This document shows, piece after piece, positions 13,953 to 21,069 of a DNA stretch of 22,292 nucleotides. Position 1 is the stretch's first letter, and each line of letters begins with the position of its first letter. The stretch lies in IMG/VR virus record IMGVR_UViG_3300034093_002412, positions 1 through 22,292 of that record, one strand, 5' to 3'. Both the position numbers and the translations under genes were made by a program. Source of the DNA: a virus. The notes beneath the pieces were generated by a model. It had not been told where the DNA came from and searched no databases. It worked only from the letters and a program-made list of their open reading frames with translations.

Positions 13953-14714
13953 TCAAGCGGGAATTTTTAACCCGATGATTTCATCGACTAAGCCAAGTTG
14001 CAAAGCCCGATCTCCAGAATACCAGCCTGCACGGAAAACTTCTTCGTCAACGTCTCGTTGCTCTGAAACAAACGATTTAAACGTTTCGCCAAATTGGTTT
14101 GCGGATTCTTGCAAAAATGCTAATTGCTCTGCGTTTGGCTCCAGATGGAAAGTTGATTTCAGCGTTGCGCCTTCGTTGGTAATTGCTTTTTCTTGCAATC
14201 CGTTCATGCGGTGGTTTTCTGAGTAATCAGTCCATGTCATGATTGTGCCGATGTTGCCGATCTGTGCTGTCTCGGTTGCTGCGATGTAATCGGTTGCACT
14301 TGCGAGCATGTAAGCCGCTGAGCAAGCGCAAGACGTGACAAATGCCACTGTCGGCACGGATAACGAAGCGATAAACCGAGAAAGCTCAATAGCACCATTT
14401 ACGCTGCCGCCGCCGCTGTTGATTCGTAGTTCGATTGCACCGGCTCCAGCCATGATTGCGCCTTCAATCTCAGCGCGGATCGTGTTGTATGTGGTAACGA
14501 TTCCAACTTTTTCGTAGATCGCTGGAACGTCATTTGTGAGCAATCCTTGAATTGAAATGATGCCAACTCCATCAACGATTTGAGCCGCTGGGCGCAGTTG
14601 GTAAAAGTCGTCAATCTCAATATCGTCGATTGATGCTGTAATTGCTTTTCGGTAATGCAATGCATCGCAAGCAAAAATCTGCTGCGGTGCTAGTAAATTA
14701 TTGAGCTGGTTCAT
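13953..14714 (-). CDS. S49-family head maturation protease (gpC-like)
   Basis: 253 residues from ATG at 14714, overlapping the portal gene end by 17 bp. The ClpP/crotonase-like core shows ELRINSGGGSV (96-105, oxyanion region), then SCACSAAYMLAS with the likely nucleophile Ser132, and QIGNIGTIM (151-159). A Lys at 186 (EGATLKSTF), 54 residues after the Ser, is in the place of the general base. In lambda-like phages this enzyme trims scaffold and portal in the procapsid. It is shorter than lambda gpC (439 residues), which carries the scaffold at its end; here the scaffold candidate is the next gene. Confidence 0.85.
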   Translation of the reverse strand: MNQLNNLLAPQQIFACDALHYRKAITASIDDIEIDDFYQLRPAAQIVDGVGIISIQGLLTNDVPAIYEKVGIVTTYNTIRAEIEGAIMAGAGAIELRINSGGGSVNGAIELSRFIASLSVPTVAFVTSCACSAAYMLASATDYIAATETAQIGNIGTIMTWTDYSENHRMNGLQEKAITNEGATLKSTFHLEPNAEQLAFLQESANQFGETFKSFVSEQRDVDEEVFRAGWYSGDRALQLGLVDEIIGLKIPA

Positions 14715-16167
14715 CTGGTTGGTTGATTGGTGTTGCTGTTTCGTTTGGCGTTAGCATGACCATTTCGCGGTCGTCGATTATTACGTTGTCTCGATCTGCA
14801 ATCTCTTGCGCAATCCGTTTGCGCAATGATACTTCTTCCGCACGCTCTCTGTAAAACTCATCAATTGGTTTTCCATTCGATGCTTGGATCTCGGTCATGT
14901 TGATGGTTCCGAGCTTGTAACCCTCGCGCATTGCTTGCTGCTCCCGTCCGTCATCAACGGTCAAGATTGGAGGTGTCGAAAAGATCCAAGCAAACGGCGC
15001 ATCAACCTGGTTGATACGATTGGTCTTGCGAAAAACTGAATAAGCATAAGTCAGCATTCTGCGTGCTGCGTATTTTAGTGTTTTTTGCCGGCTGACAATT
15101 GCACGGCGAGCACGTAAAACGTCTGCGCGTTCCGCTGTGCCTTGTCCCGCTGCTTTCCACACCATCGAGTAAGACCACTTGATTCCAACAAGTGCGCTTC
15201 GGATCATGCGGTCATGAAAAGATTCCCAAACTTCACCGGGGTTTTCGTGTTTCAATTGAGTTAATCCGCTGCCAGAATTGGCTTTAAAATAACGGATTTG
15301 ACCTTGCTCATAAGTCTCGGTTAAAACACCCGATTGATTGTTGCAACACGCATCGTCGTTGGCTGGGTCATCAAGATCAGCACCGCCAATTTCATTGTTT
15401 TCAATGAGTCCAATGCTGGAAATAATCATTTGTCGAACTCGCTCGTATTCCGTTGATTGCAAGCAATGGCGCAAATCCTCCAATGCATGCGTAAATGCTG
15501 GGAATCCGCGCCCTTGCTCTTGATAAACTTCGTCCATGAGGTGAATCACAGAATAGGCTGGAACGTCATTGAATTGATCAACATCGTCACCAGTAGAGAT
15601 TCGGTAAGCAATTGCACGTTGTCTGCCATCATAAATAACGCCATCGCGAATGATTGATCCAGCGTATGCTCCAGAATCAAGCGGTTGATTGTCTGGCACT
15701 CCTTTGTTGTTAACTGCGTAGCCGGGTATTTGCTGGATCAATGGAAATTCTCCGCTTTCATCGGTCGTCAAAAGCAAAAAGCTGTCCCCGTCTCGATCCA
15801 TGCCAACGCTTGCATTGTTCAAAATGCTTTGCCAATCACGCAAACCGCCTCTGACATCGCAGTTTGGGAACCATACGTTGCGGAAAAAATCCGCTGCCGC
15901 TTCTCCATCTGCTTTATCAACCTTTCCAACGTAAGACGGCAAAAATGCTTCGCCTACCGAAAAGTCTGCTTTTTGCAAGATCGCGGCGCGTGGCACTCCC
16001 ATGTTTGTAAATAAACGTCGAGACAATGCCGCCAGCGTGTTGCGGTCATGCATTGGAATCAGCTTGTTTACGTCAATGTTTGGCGTCCGTAAGACTGGTC
16101 CACGGCGCGGCGATTGCGTTGCTGCGTGTGCAAATTTAAGTGAGTTTCCGTATTGATCAACTAGCAT
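14698..16167 (-). CDS. Portal protein (lambda gpB family)
   Basis: 489 residues from ATG at 16167, three bases after the gpW-like stop. The N-terminal part has NKLIPMHDRNTLAALSRRLFTNMGVPRAAILQKADFSVGEAFLP and then DGDSFLLLTTDESGEFPLIQQIPGYAVNN, the pattern of Phage_portal_2 proteins. A long helical segment follows (MVWKAAGQGTAERADVLRARRAIVSRQKTLKYAARRML), as in the wing/stem part. Twelve copies form the ring at one capsid vertex through which DNA passes. The length and place (after terminase and joiner, before protease) agree with lambda gpB (533 residues). Confidence 0.88.
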   Translation of the reverse strand: MLVDQYGNSLKFAHAATQSPRRGPVLRTPNIDVNKLIPMHDRNTLAALSRRLFTNMGVPRAAILQKADFSVGEAFLPSYVGKVDKADGEAAADFFRNVWFPNCDVRGGLRDWQSILNNASVGMDRDGDSFLLLTTDESGEFPLIQQIPGYAVNNKGVPDNQPLDSGAYAGSIIRDGVIYDGRQRAIAYRISTGDDVDQFNDVPAYSVIHLMDEVYQEQGRGFPAFTHALEDLRHCLQSTEYERVRQMIISSIGLIENNEIGGADLDDPANDDACCNNQSGVLTETYEQGQIRYFKANSGSGLTQLKHENPGEVWESFHDRMIRSALVGIKWSYSMVWKAAGQGTAERADVLRARRAIVSRQKTLKYAARRMLTYAYSVFRKTNRINQVDAPFAWIFSTPPILTVDDGREQQAMREGYKLGTINMTEIQASNGKPIDEFYRERAEEVSLRKRIAQEIADRDNVIIDDREMVMLTPNETATPINQPDEPAQ

Positions 16168-16170
16168 AAA

Positions 16171-16461
16171 TCAGGACTGATAACCTCCAGAGTAAAAGGT
16201 TCTGTTTGGGTTTGAAAAACGATTGTGATCAACGTGCCACAAAGCGCGTTCAATCATTTTCAGCTTGTCGCCTTTTGTCATTGTGACAGTTTTACCAAAG
16301 CTTTGACCGTTAACCGTTGCGCTTGTGATTTCGCTGGCTCCGTCTGATCCTGTGGCGATTTCTAGCGCAAGTCTGCCGTATTCCGCGCGGATCTGCGCTT
16401 GCATCGCTTGATTATACCGCATGGCTTTTGCCACCGATAACGCCGTTTCGGAAATGCTCAT
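16171..16461 (-). CDS. gpW-like head-tail joining protein candidate
   Basis: 96 residues from ATG at 16461. N-terminal helix (ISETALSVAKAMRYNQAMQAQIRAEYGRLALEIATG), a short strand part (SATVNGQSFGKTVTMTKG), and a second helix (KLKMIERALWHVDHNR): the helix-strand-helix order of gpW. Lambda gpW is 68 residues and lies between A and B, the same slot. There is no Shine-Dalgarno sequence; the 25-bp element fills the gap between the large-terminase stop and this ATG. Confidence 0.6.
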   Translation of the reverse strand: MSISETALSVAKAMRYNQAMQAQIRAEYGRLALEIATGSDGASEITSATVNGQSFGKTVTMTKGDKLKMIERALWHVDHNRFSNPNRTFYSGGYQS

Positions 16462-16466
16462 GAGTT

Positions 16467-16491
16467 ACAATTGCAAATTTTATGCAATAAG
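16467..16491. promoter_or_regulatory. 25-bp dyad element, copy B
   Basis: ACAATTGCA, seven bases, TGCAATAAG. The dyad ATTGCA-N7-TGCAAT is perfect. As in copy A, it fills the gap between a TGA (16492-16494) and the next ATG (16461), so it could act as DNA operator or as an RNA hairpin over the start. Confidence 0.6.
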
Positions 16492-18189
16492 TCAAGCCGA
16501 AATTCCGAAAACCCCTTTGAGGTCTGCAACGGCAACGCCGTAATACTGGCAATCGAGCAAATGGTTTGCTTTTTTGATTTGCTTCCAATAGGTCGAAATT
16601 TCGCCCGTTTTTGCGTTCACCGCCTCAACTTTGATTTCCGATTCCATGTGCGCTCTGTATGCCGCTGTCACGTCATCTGGGGTGATAATCCGCCCAATAC
16701 CGCGCAATCGTTGCATCATGTCTTTGTAAACCTTTGTGGACACAAAGAAATAACGTGCCGTCTTGCCATTGCGACATGTTTTGTAATTGTAACGGGAATA
16801 GGTTTTTTGAATGATTTTGCCAGATTGCGTCTTGTGTGGAAATGATTCTCGCTGATCGCCCCTAATCCCGATCCATCCGTTGCGCTCGCAAATGTCCAAT
16901 GATTCGTCAAAGTTCCACGAGCTGTCCACATAAACGCAATTGTCAGCAATGCCAAGCTTGGTTTGCACGGCGCGAATGTCGCTTTCTTCGTGCAAATATC
17001 CTTCGCTCAAAACATGGATTTTGCCATCATGCGTTCCAACTTGTGCAACGTGCCAGAAATGGTCTTTGCCTCGGTCGCAAGTCATAAATCGGCATGCCTC
17101 GCCATCCAGCTTGTCAGCGTTGATTTCTTCCTTGGTATATCCTCCGCTGGTGATCTCAGCCCGTTCCTCGATCCGTTCTTCGTCCCAAAATTCCGCACGG
17201 TCTTTTTGCACAAATTGTTTGTAAGGTTCGATGACTCCAGCTTTCAATGCTGCCATTGCTCTTGTTTTCCGCTCCCACATTTCACCCCATGACACCCACC
17301 AAACCGCTAGGCGATTGAATGTTGCGTAAACCGTGCCTTGCTCAGTTCCTTTTCGAGTCATGACGTATTGCGCAGAATCGCATAAATCGCGCCTGTTTCG
17401 CGTTGTGTCCTCGATCTGATGCTCGCATGCCGCGCACTTCATCCGCGCCGTTTGCTTGGTCGCTAAGTAATCCAATTCCCCGTCAACGGTTATTTCATCA
17501 ACTTCGATTTGAGAATCACAATACGGCTGGAGCGTGTCGCAGTTTGGGCATGCAAAATGGAAATGATACTCATCGCCTTTTTGCGTTTCTGCGTAAAACT
17601 CAGATTGTTTTTTGCCACCTTGCGAAATGAGATAGCCTTTGCGGTTCCAGCGGTCGTGATGCCGTGCGAAAAACTCTTTGATCAAACCGTGATCCCATCG
17701 CCATGCTTCATCGCCAAAAAGGTAACGGCAAGAAGCCTCTTGGAAGTTTGACATGTTGGCACCTCCAAAGCTCATCGCCATATGCGGAAAGATTATATCA
17801 AGCTTTCTGCTTGCGTGCCGATCCTCGGGCCATAGTCCATCGAGTGCTTTGCATGCCATCAATGACGGTTTAAGTCGTGTCTCAACAAAGATTTTTGCCT
17901 TGTCGTTTGATTGGCAAGCGTAAAGTGACCGACCAGGGTTTTCTGCTGCAATGTAATTGTGCAATGCTTCCACCGCTGTGGATTTGCCAGATCCAGTCGG
18001 AGCAACTACAATTACTTTTTTCACCTTGCTATCTCCCATCGCGTCCAACGGCATTCGCCACCACGGGTATTGATTGACATCGTAAAATGGTGCGCGTTCC
18101 GATCCGATGACCTTTACGTTTTTCATGCACCAGTCTGAAACGCTCAGATTTGTTGGTGGTCTAATCGCGCGTCGAAATTCATCACTCAT
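16492..18189 (-). CDS. Terminase large subunit (GpA family)
   Basis: 565 residues from ATG at 18189, overlapping the small-subunit stop. The ATPase part has Walker A APTGSGKS (63-70) and Walker B YLFGDEAW (156-163) with Asp160-Glu161. Two CxxC pairs (214/217 and 252/255) form a likely zinc ribbon. The nuclease half has acidic positions in MTCDRGKDHFW and CVYVDSSWNFDE, and ends with the NHLLDCQYYGVAVADL helix typical of GpA enzymes. It cuts the concatemer at cos sites and drives DNA into the procapsid. Length is a little below lambda gpA (641). GpA-type enzymes usually mean cos packaging. Confidence 0.93.
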   Translation of the reverse strand: MSDEFRRAIRPPTNLSVSDWCMKNVKVIGSERAPFYDVNQYPWWRMPLDAMGDSKVKKVIVVAPTGSGKSTAVEALHNYIAAENPGRSLYACQSNDKAKIFVETRLKPSLMACKALDGLWPEDRHASRKLDIIFPHMAMSFGGANMSNFQEASCRYLFGDEAWRWDHGLIKEFFARHHDRWNRKGYLISQGGKKQSEFYAETQKGDEYHFHFACPNCDTLQPYCDSQIEVDEITVDGELDYLATKQTARMKCAACEHQIEDTTRNRRDLCDSAQYVMTRKGTEQGTVYATFNRLAVWWVSWGEMWERKTRAMAALKAGVIEPYKQFVQKDRAEFWDEERIEERAEITSGGYTKEEINADKLDGEACRFMTCDRGKDHFWHVAQVGTHDGKIHVLSEGYLHEESDIRAVQTKLGIADNCVYVDSSWNFDESLDICERNGWIGIRGDQRESFPHKTQSGKIIQKTYSRYNYKTCRNGKTARYFFVSTKVYKDMMQRLRGIGRIITPDDVTAAYRAHMESEIKVEAVNAKTGEISTYWKQIKKANHLLDCQYYGVAVADLKGVFGISA

Positions 18190-18725
18190 AGCTCAGATTT
18201 GTCCAGTGCGTTTTGACGTTTTTGGATGTTGATCCAAAGCTCTGATTGCGAGTCCGAAAGTTCCTCCAAAATGCCTCGGCAGGTGTCCATCAAAATTGAT
18301 TCCATCGTTGCTGGGTCTTGTCCTTCAAGTTGTCCCGGCATGTCATTGGGAATACGCATGATCGCAGTTCTGACCGCTACGCCAATCGCGCTATCACGTT
18401 CGCGGATCTCGCCAAGCGGTAAAGTTTCCATGCGCTCGTTCGCCAATTTGACTTCAACCATCTGCGCATCGAGGTATGCTTTCTTCGCTTTCGATTCTTC
18501 AAGCGGTGGGATGCCTTCGGCGAGCGAAACTTCTTTTCCGCTGATGCCTTGCAAATATTTGATGTAATCCGTTGCCGTGTCCGGTAGATCGTATTGGTTT
18601 TGCGAGTTTTTGCGCAAAATTCCCATTTTCGTCAATTCGGCGATGCGTTTTTTCGTGATGTTTAGCACGTCACAAAGTTGCATCGTTCCCACGCTCGCGA
18701 GCTTTTCAAGTCTTGGTCTGCCCAT
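18186..18725 (-). CDS. Terminase small subunit (Nu1-like)
   Basis: 179 residues from ATG at 18725, with a good Shine-Dalgarno sequence (AGGA, 5-6 bp upstream). The N-terminal winged helix (MQLCDVLNITKKRIAELTKMGILRKNSQNQYDL) matches Nu1-type DNA-binding domains. Then SKAKKAYLDAQMVEVKLANERMETLPLGEIRERD is the helical linker usual in this family, and the C-terminal helices should bind the large subunit. It recognises the packaging site, which in lambda lies just upstream of this gene. The non-coding leader at 18726-19118 with its repeats is therefore the first place to look for cos. Confidence 0.85.
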   Translation of the reverse strand: MGRPRLEKLASVGTMQLCDVLNITKKRIAELTKMGILRKNSQNQYDLPDTATDYIKYLQGISGKEVSLAEGIPPLEESKAKKAYLDAQMVEVKLANERMETLPLGEIRERDSAIGVAVRTAIMRIPNDMPGQLEGQDPATMESILMDTCRGILEELSDSQSELWINIQKRQNALDKSEL

Positions 18726-18765
18726 AATTTCCTATGCGCAAAAATAGCACGTTCACTAGTAACGC

Positions 18766-18790
18766 GCAATTGCAAAATTGTTGCATTAAA
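18766..18790. promoter_or_regulatory. 25-bp dyad element, copy C
   Basis: GCAATTGCA, seven bases, TGCATTAAA. It lies 40 bp upstream of the small terminase start, in the same orientation as the other copies. Confidence 0.6.
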
Positions 18791-18795
18791 AGAGA

Positions 18796-18813
18796 ACGCG
18801 CGACTCTGCGCGT
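18796..18813. repeat. GC-rich inverted repeat in the leader
   Basis: ACGCGC and GCGCGT flank GACTCT: a perfect six-pair stem with a six-base loop. There is no T-run, so it is not a terminator. It could be a leader-RNA hairpin or a protein-binding dyad. Confidence 0.5.
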
Positions 18814-18977
18814 GGAACAAAGCGAGAACCAAAAAGATTCCTTAGTGGGGGTTATATGTATCAATGACTTTTTGCTACATCGTAAGGCATTGCAAACTAA
18901 TTGCGAGCGTGGAACAATTTATAATTTGTTTTGAAATGGCAAATTTTCGATTGGATCGCAGCAAAATTCATCGCTAT

Positions 18978-19002
18978 GCAATTGCAAATTGATTGCAATA
19001 AG
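18978..19002. promoter_or_regulatory. 25-bp dyad element, copy D
   Basis: GCAATTGCA, seven bases, TGCAATAAG, with the perfect dyad ATTGCA-N7-TGCAAT. It lies about 55 bp downstream of the late promoter -10, and its start is 212 bp from that of copy C. Confidence 0.6.
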
Positions 19003-19054
19003 AGTCCAACTCTAAAAGAAAACGAAAAAGAAAAGCAAGCGTAGTGTCTTTTCA

Positions 19055-19084
19055 ATTTTAATGATCGAAATGAAAAAACGTCAA
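19055..19084 (-). promoter_or_regulatory. Late-operon sigma70 promoter candidate
   Basis: On the minus strand TTGACG (19084-19079) and TAAAAT (19060-19055) are 18 nt apart, 5/6 each to consensus. It stands just after the terminator of the upstream operon and in front of the packaging and head genes. The start would be near 19048, giving a leader of about 320 nt. Confidence 0.6.
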
Positions 19085-19119
19085 GCACAAATTTCAAATA
19101 GCAAAATATGCATAGTCGT

Positions 19120-19151
19120 AAAAAAGCACCGCCCGTTTGAGCGATGCCTTT
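19120..19151 (-). terminator. Rho-independent terminator of the upstream operon
   Basis: On the minus strand GCATCGCTC (19147-19139) pairs with GGGCGGTGC (19134-19126): nine pairs including two G-T, with loop AAAC. Six T follow (19125-19120). AAAAG precedes the stem, so plus-strand termination is also possible. It comes 22 nt after the stop at 19174. Confidence 0.8.
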
Positions 19152-19173
19152 TCAGCGTGTTGCGCATGTGTGC

Positions 19174-19365
19174 TTACTTGGCGCGATTTGCTTTGGTTGC
19201 TGCTTGTGGCTTTATTGATGCAAGTGCTTTTTGTAGGCTTTTAGGCATACACTCATCGCCATGAACACTTGACTGCAAATGATCGTTGTATTCATGCATT
19301 GCAATCTCTTTTTGCATCGCTAGCTCAGATTTTCTAGTTTTTCTTTGGTTTATTTTGTGTTTCAT
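19174..19365 (-). CDS. Small basic unrecognised protein
   Basis: 63 residues from ATG at 19365, 14 bp after the previous stop. It is very basic at both ends (MKHKINQRKTRKSELAMQKE; ALASIKPQAATKANRAK), with a middle segment HEYNDHLQSSVHGDECMPKSLQKA. Basic character suggests nucleic-acid or acidic-protein binding, but no domain is recognised. It is the last gene before the terminator. There is no Shine-Dalgarno sequence. Confidence 0.5.
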   Translation of the reverse strand: MKHKINQRKTRKSELAMQKEIAMHEYNDHLQSSVHGDECMPKSLQKALASIKPQAATKANRAK

Positions 19366-19379
19366 TTTGTATATATGAT

Positions 19380-19562
19380 TTAATTTGATTTTTCCTGCTC
19401 TCTTTTTTCGCGCCTGCGTTTCAATAACGCGATATAAAACGGATCGGAATCAAGCTTTTTCCAGTCATCACTGAATTTAGGATCTCTCGATTTGGCTTCC
19501 TTGATAGACGGTGGACGCTGGTCAATGCTGCTTACTTTGTATTTTATTTTTGATTTCTTCAT
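19380..19562 (-). CDS. Small charged unrecognised protein
   Basis: 60 residues from ATG at 19562. Lys/Arg/Glu/Asp-rich, predicted partly disordered then helical (DPFYIALLKRRREKREQEKSN). No known domain. The start has an A-rich upstream region and no clear Shine-Dalgarno sequence. It lies 79 bp after the DnaA-like gene, with an inverted repeat at the beginning of that gap. Confidence 0.5.
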   Translation of the reverse strand: MKKSKIKYKVSSIDQRPPSIKEAKSRDPKFSDDWKKLDSDPFYIALLKRRREKREQEKSN

Positions 19563-19613
19563 ATCTCATTATTTTTGATTCTTAATTCGCCCCCTATCCC
19601 GCCGCCTGAACAT

Positions 19614-19644
19614 TGACGGGTATAGGAGGCATTAGTTCCCGTCA
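19614..19644. repeat. Seven-bp inverted repeat at the end of the DnaA-like gene
   Basis: TGACGGG (19614-19620) and CCCGTCA (19638-19644) are perfect inverted copies with a 17-bp spacer, and the second arm contains the stop of the DnaA-like gene. No T-run follows on either strand. It could be an mRNA hairpin or an operator. Confidence 0.45.
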
Positions 19645-19923
19645 GTCACTCGACTGGGAGAGTGTTAGCGCGGTTTTTGCCGCATCGTAAGCTTTGACCA
19701 TGGCGCGAGCCTGTTCGATCTTTTGGCAATTGCGCCTAACTGTGGCGTGATCCGTGCTGAAAACTAATGCGATCCGCGAGTAAATCCATCCTCGGTCACG
19801 CATGACAGCCTGCACGACTGCGCGAGCGTCTGCAACTTCTTGCACTCGGCTTTTGCTGGTGATTTCGTCTTGGTCAACGTCCATTTCTGCCGCTACGATT
19901 TCGATGATGTCTGAGATTTTCAT
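19642..19923 (-). CDS. Stand-alone DnaA domain IV-like DNA-binding protein
   Basis: 93 residues from ATG at 19923 (ATGA overlap with the MazG-like gene). The sequence follows the DnaA C-terminal domain: IIEIVAAEMDVDQDEITSKSRVQEVADARAVVQAVMRDRG, then YSRIALVFSTDHATVRRNCQKIE (48-70). D58-H59-A-T61-V62 corresponds to the DHSTV/DHTTV signature that reads DnaA boxes. The AAA+ ATPase and DnaB-interacting parts of DnaA are absent. Such a protein could bind host or phage DnaA boxes, competing with or recruiting DnaA, or act as a transcription factor. The role is inferred; the domain assignment is strong. Confidence 0.8.
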   Translation of the reverse strand: MKISDIIEIVAAEMDVDQDEITSKSRVQEVADARAVVQAVMRDRGWIYSRIALVFSTDHATVRRNCQKIEQARAMVKAYDAAKTALTLSQSSD

Positions 19924-20279
19924 GGGTTTGATTTCACGAAAACGCCGTCGATCATCATCCCGTTGCGCTTGCTAATTGTATCGTAAGCCATTTGGAGACA
20001 TTCTTCCAGAGTGAATCCATACATTTCACAGACCCCAATCAAGGTGACTACTGTATCGCCAATGCCATCTTTGATTTCGTTGAGAAGATCAAGACATTCG
20101 TCAACGCCAACCCCAGATTGTAATTCCACAATCGCACCTAGGTATTTTAACTTGACTGCCGCATCTCGCGTCTCGGTTAGTTCTTCCTGGGTCTTTTCGA
20201 GTTGTTTCAGCGGTGTGCTGTTCGCGATGATCCCCTTGTCGTGGAACCATTGTCTTGTTTTTTCGATTAGTTCGTTCAT
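19920..20279 (-). CDS. MazG-like nucleotide pyrophosphohydrolase
   Basis: 119 residues from ATG at 20279 (MNELIEKTRQWFHDKG). An in-frame reading from 20333 would overlap the previous gene. The all-alpha fold is shown by E32-E33-x-x-E36 (QEELTE) in the first helix pair and NEIKDGIGDTVVTLIGVCE with D71 and D75, the metal-binding acidic set of MazG-like proteins, and then TLEECLQMAYDTISKRNG. These enzymes hydrolyse NTPs or dNTPs to monophosphates; phage versions are thought to adjust nucleotide or (p)ppGpp pools. The next gene overlaps by ATGA, coupling it to the DnaA-like protein. There is no Shine-Dalgarno sequence before the ATG. Confidence 0.85.
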   Translation of the reverse strand: MNELIEKTRQWFHDKGIIANSTPLKQLEKTQEELTETRDAAVKLKYLGAIVELQSGVGVDECLDLLNEIKDGIGDTVVTLIGVCEMYGFTLEECLQMAYDTISKRNGMMIDGVFVKSNP

Positions 20280-20284
20280 ATTTA

Positions 20285-20449
20285 TTATTGATTTTTGATT
20301 TGTTGTTTGTGCCGCTTCGCCATACCGTCCCACGATACTTCATAGGCTCTCTCCCATGCGGGGTTCCGATTGGCTAGCAATACCCACCAGAAGCTTTTAC
20401 GCTTGCGGAAAAGGTGCGAGATCCGCGCTTGCTTTTGTTTGTTTTTCAT
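20285..20449 (-). CDS. Very small basic unrecognised protein
   Basis: 54 residues from ATG at 20449, overlapping the previous stop (ATGA). Earlier in-frame starts exist at 20458 and 20491 but overlap more. It is strongly basic (MKNKQKQARISHLFRKRKSFWWVLLANRNPAWERAY...) with a central Trp-rich segment. The overlap on one side and the tight gap (5 bp) to the MazG-like gene support it as real. Confidence 0.5.
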   Translation of the reverse strand: MKNKQKQARISHLFRKRKSFWWVLLANRNPAWERAYEVSWDGMAKRHKQQIKNQ

Positions 20450-21069
20450 TCGATCCATTTTCCGATTGATCGCAGGTAAGCAGTTGCCCACTGCTTAGCT
20501 GTTGCCCACGCTGGTTCGTTTGCTGTGTTTTTTGGATCTTCTAGCACTTCTAGGTAGAGAAAGTCTCTTAGCAGTTCTTTTCGAGGGTGCAACAGCATAG
20601 CTTCGTGCATCGCGTTGAAATCGTTGCAGTAGTCTGGGACATCCCACGGTGACGGCCCGTATCCTTTGATCAATTCCTTGGTTGTAGGTTTGCGAGCGTC
20701 AGGCGGGTAGCCATGTGGCTTGCACCCTTCTACTTGCCCAAGGCACGTCCAACCACACGCTTCCGCGATGGAGATGTTGATTTGTTCGTCAGTCATTTTG
20801 CTGGTGTCAGCAACATGATCAACCCACTCCATCAAGCTGTCTTTCCAGTAATCGGCGTAGGGGGGGTGGTCTATGCTAATGGCGTGTTCACCAACATCTG
20901 GATAAAACGCAAAAATACCAACATCTGATGTGCCTGTCGTGTCGGGTTCTCCATCATAATGCCAAACGGTTCCATCTTCATCCTGCGCGATATACCTGGG
21001 CTTCTCAACCCCCGCCGCTTTGCACGCAGCGAGCAGGGATTCCGATAGTTCTTTTTCTGGTGTGTTCAT
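20446..21069 (-). CDS. Phage ABA-sandwich-like protein with an N-terminal extension
   Basis: 207 residues from ATG at 21069 (ATGA overlap). From about residue 90 (MTDEQINISIAEACGWTC) to the end (AWATAKQWATAYLRSIGKW) the sequence follows the small phage family often listed as ABA sandwich: an N-terminal helix, then PDYCNDFNAMHEAMLLH, then a helix ending in W..A..R. The first 90 residues (KPRYIAQDEDGTVWHYDGEPDT...) look like a separate beta-rich part. No enzymatic function is established for the family. Confidence 0.65.
   Translation of the reverse strand: MNTPEKELSESLLAACKAAGVEKPRYIAQDEDGTVWHYDGEPDTTGTSDVGIFAFYPDVGEHAISIDHPPYADYWKDSLMEWVDHVADTSKMTDEQINISIAEACGWTCLGQVEGCKPHGYPPDARKPTTKELIKGYGPSPWDVPDYCNDFNAMHEAMLLHPRKELLRDFLYLEVLEDPKNTANEPAWATAKQWATAYLRSIGKWIE

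Larger units (their letters stand above)
18726..19118. other. Non-coding leader of the late operon, possible cos/terminase-binding region
   Basis: About 390 bp without a credible gene. It holds the late promoter (19055-19084), two copies of the 25-bp dyad element, an 11-bp direct repeat GCGTGGAACAA (18810-18820 and 18907-18917), a six-pair GC hairpin (18796-18813) and a short hairpin at 19001-19014. In lambda-like phages the small terminase binds repeated sites next to its own gene, so a cos function is plausible. No cohesive-end nick site can be fixed from sequence alone. Confidence 0.5.

Noticed and set aside
13928-13957. TTGACT next to copies A and B of the dyad element as a -35 box
   Set aside because: At the right spacing (17 nt) the -10 would be AATTGT, a poor match; the better TGTAAT/TGTAAC lies 20 nt away. 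Copies C and D lack TTGACT, so it is explained by the shared TGA stop context.
18920-18925. TATAAT on the plus strand in the terminase leader
   Set aside because: The only TTG-type -35 candidates are 13 or 24 nt away, and there is no gene or terminator in that direction to be served.
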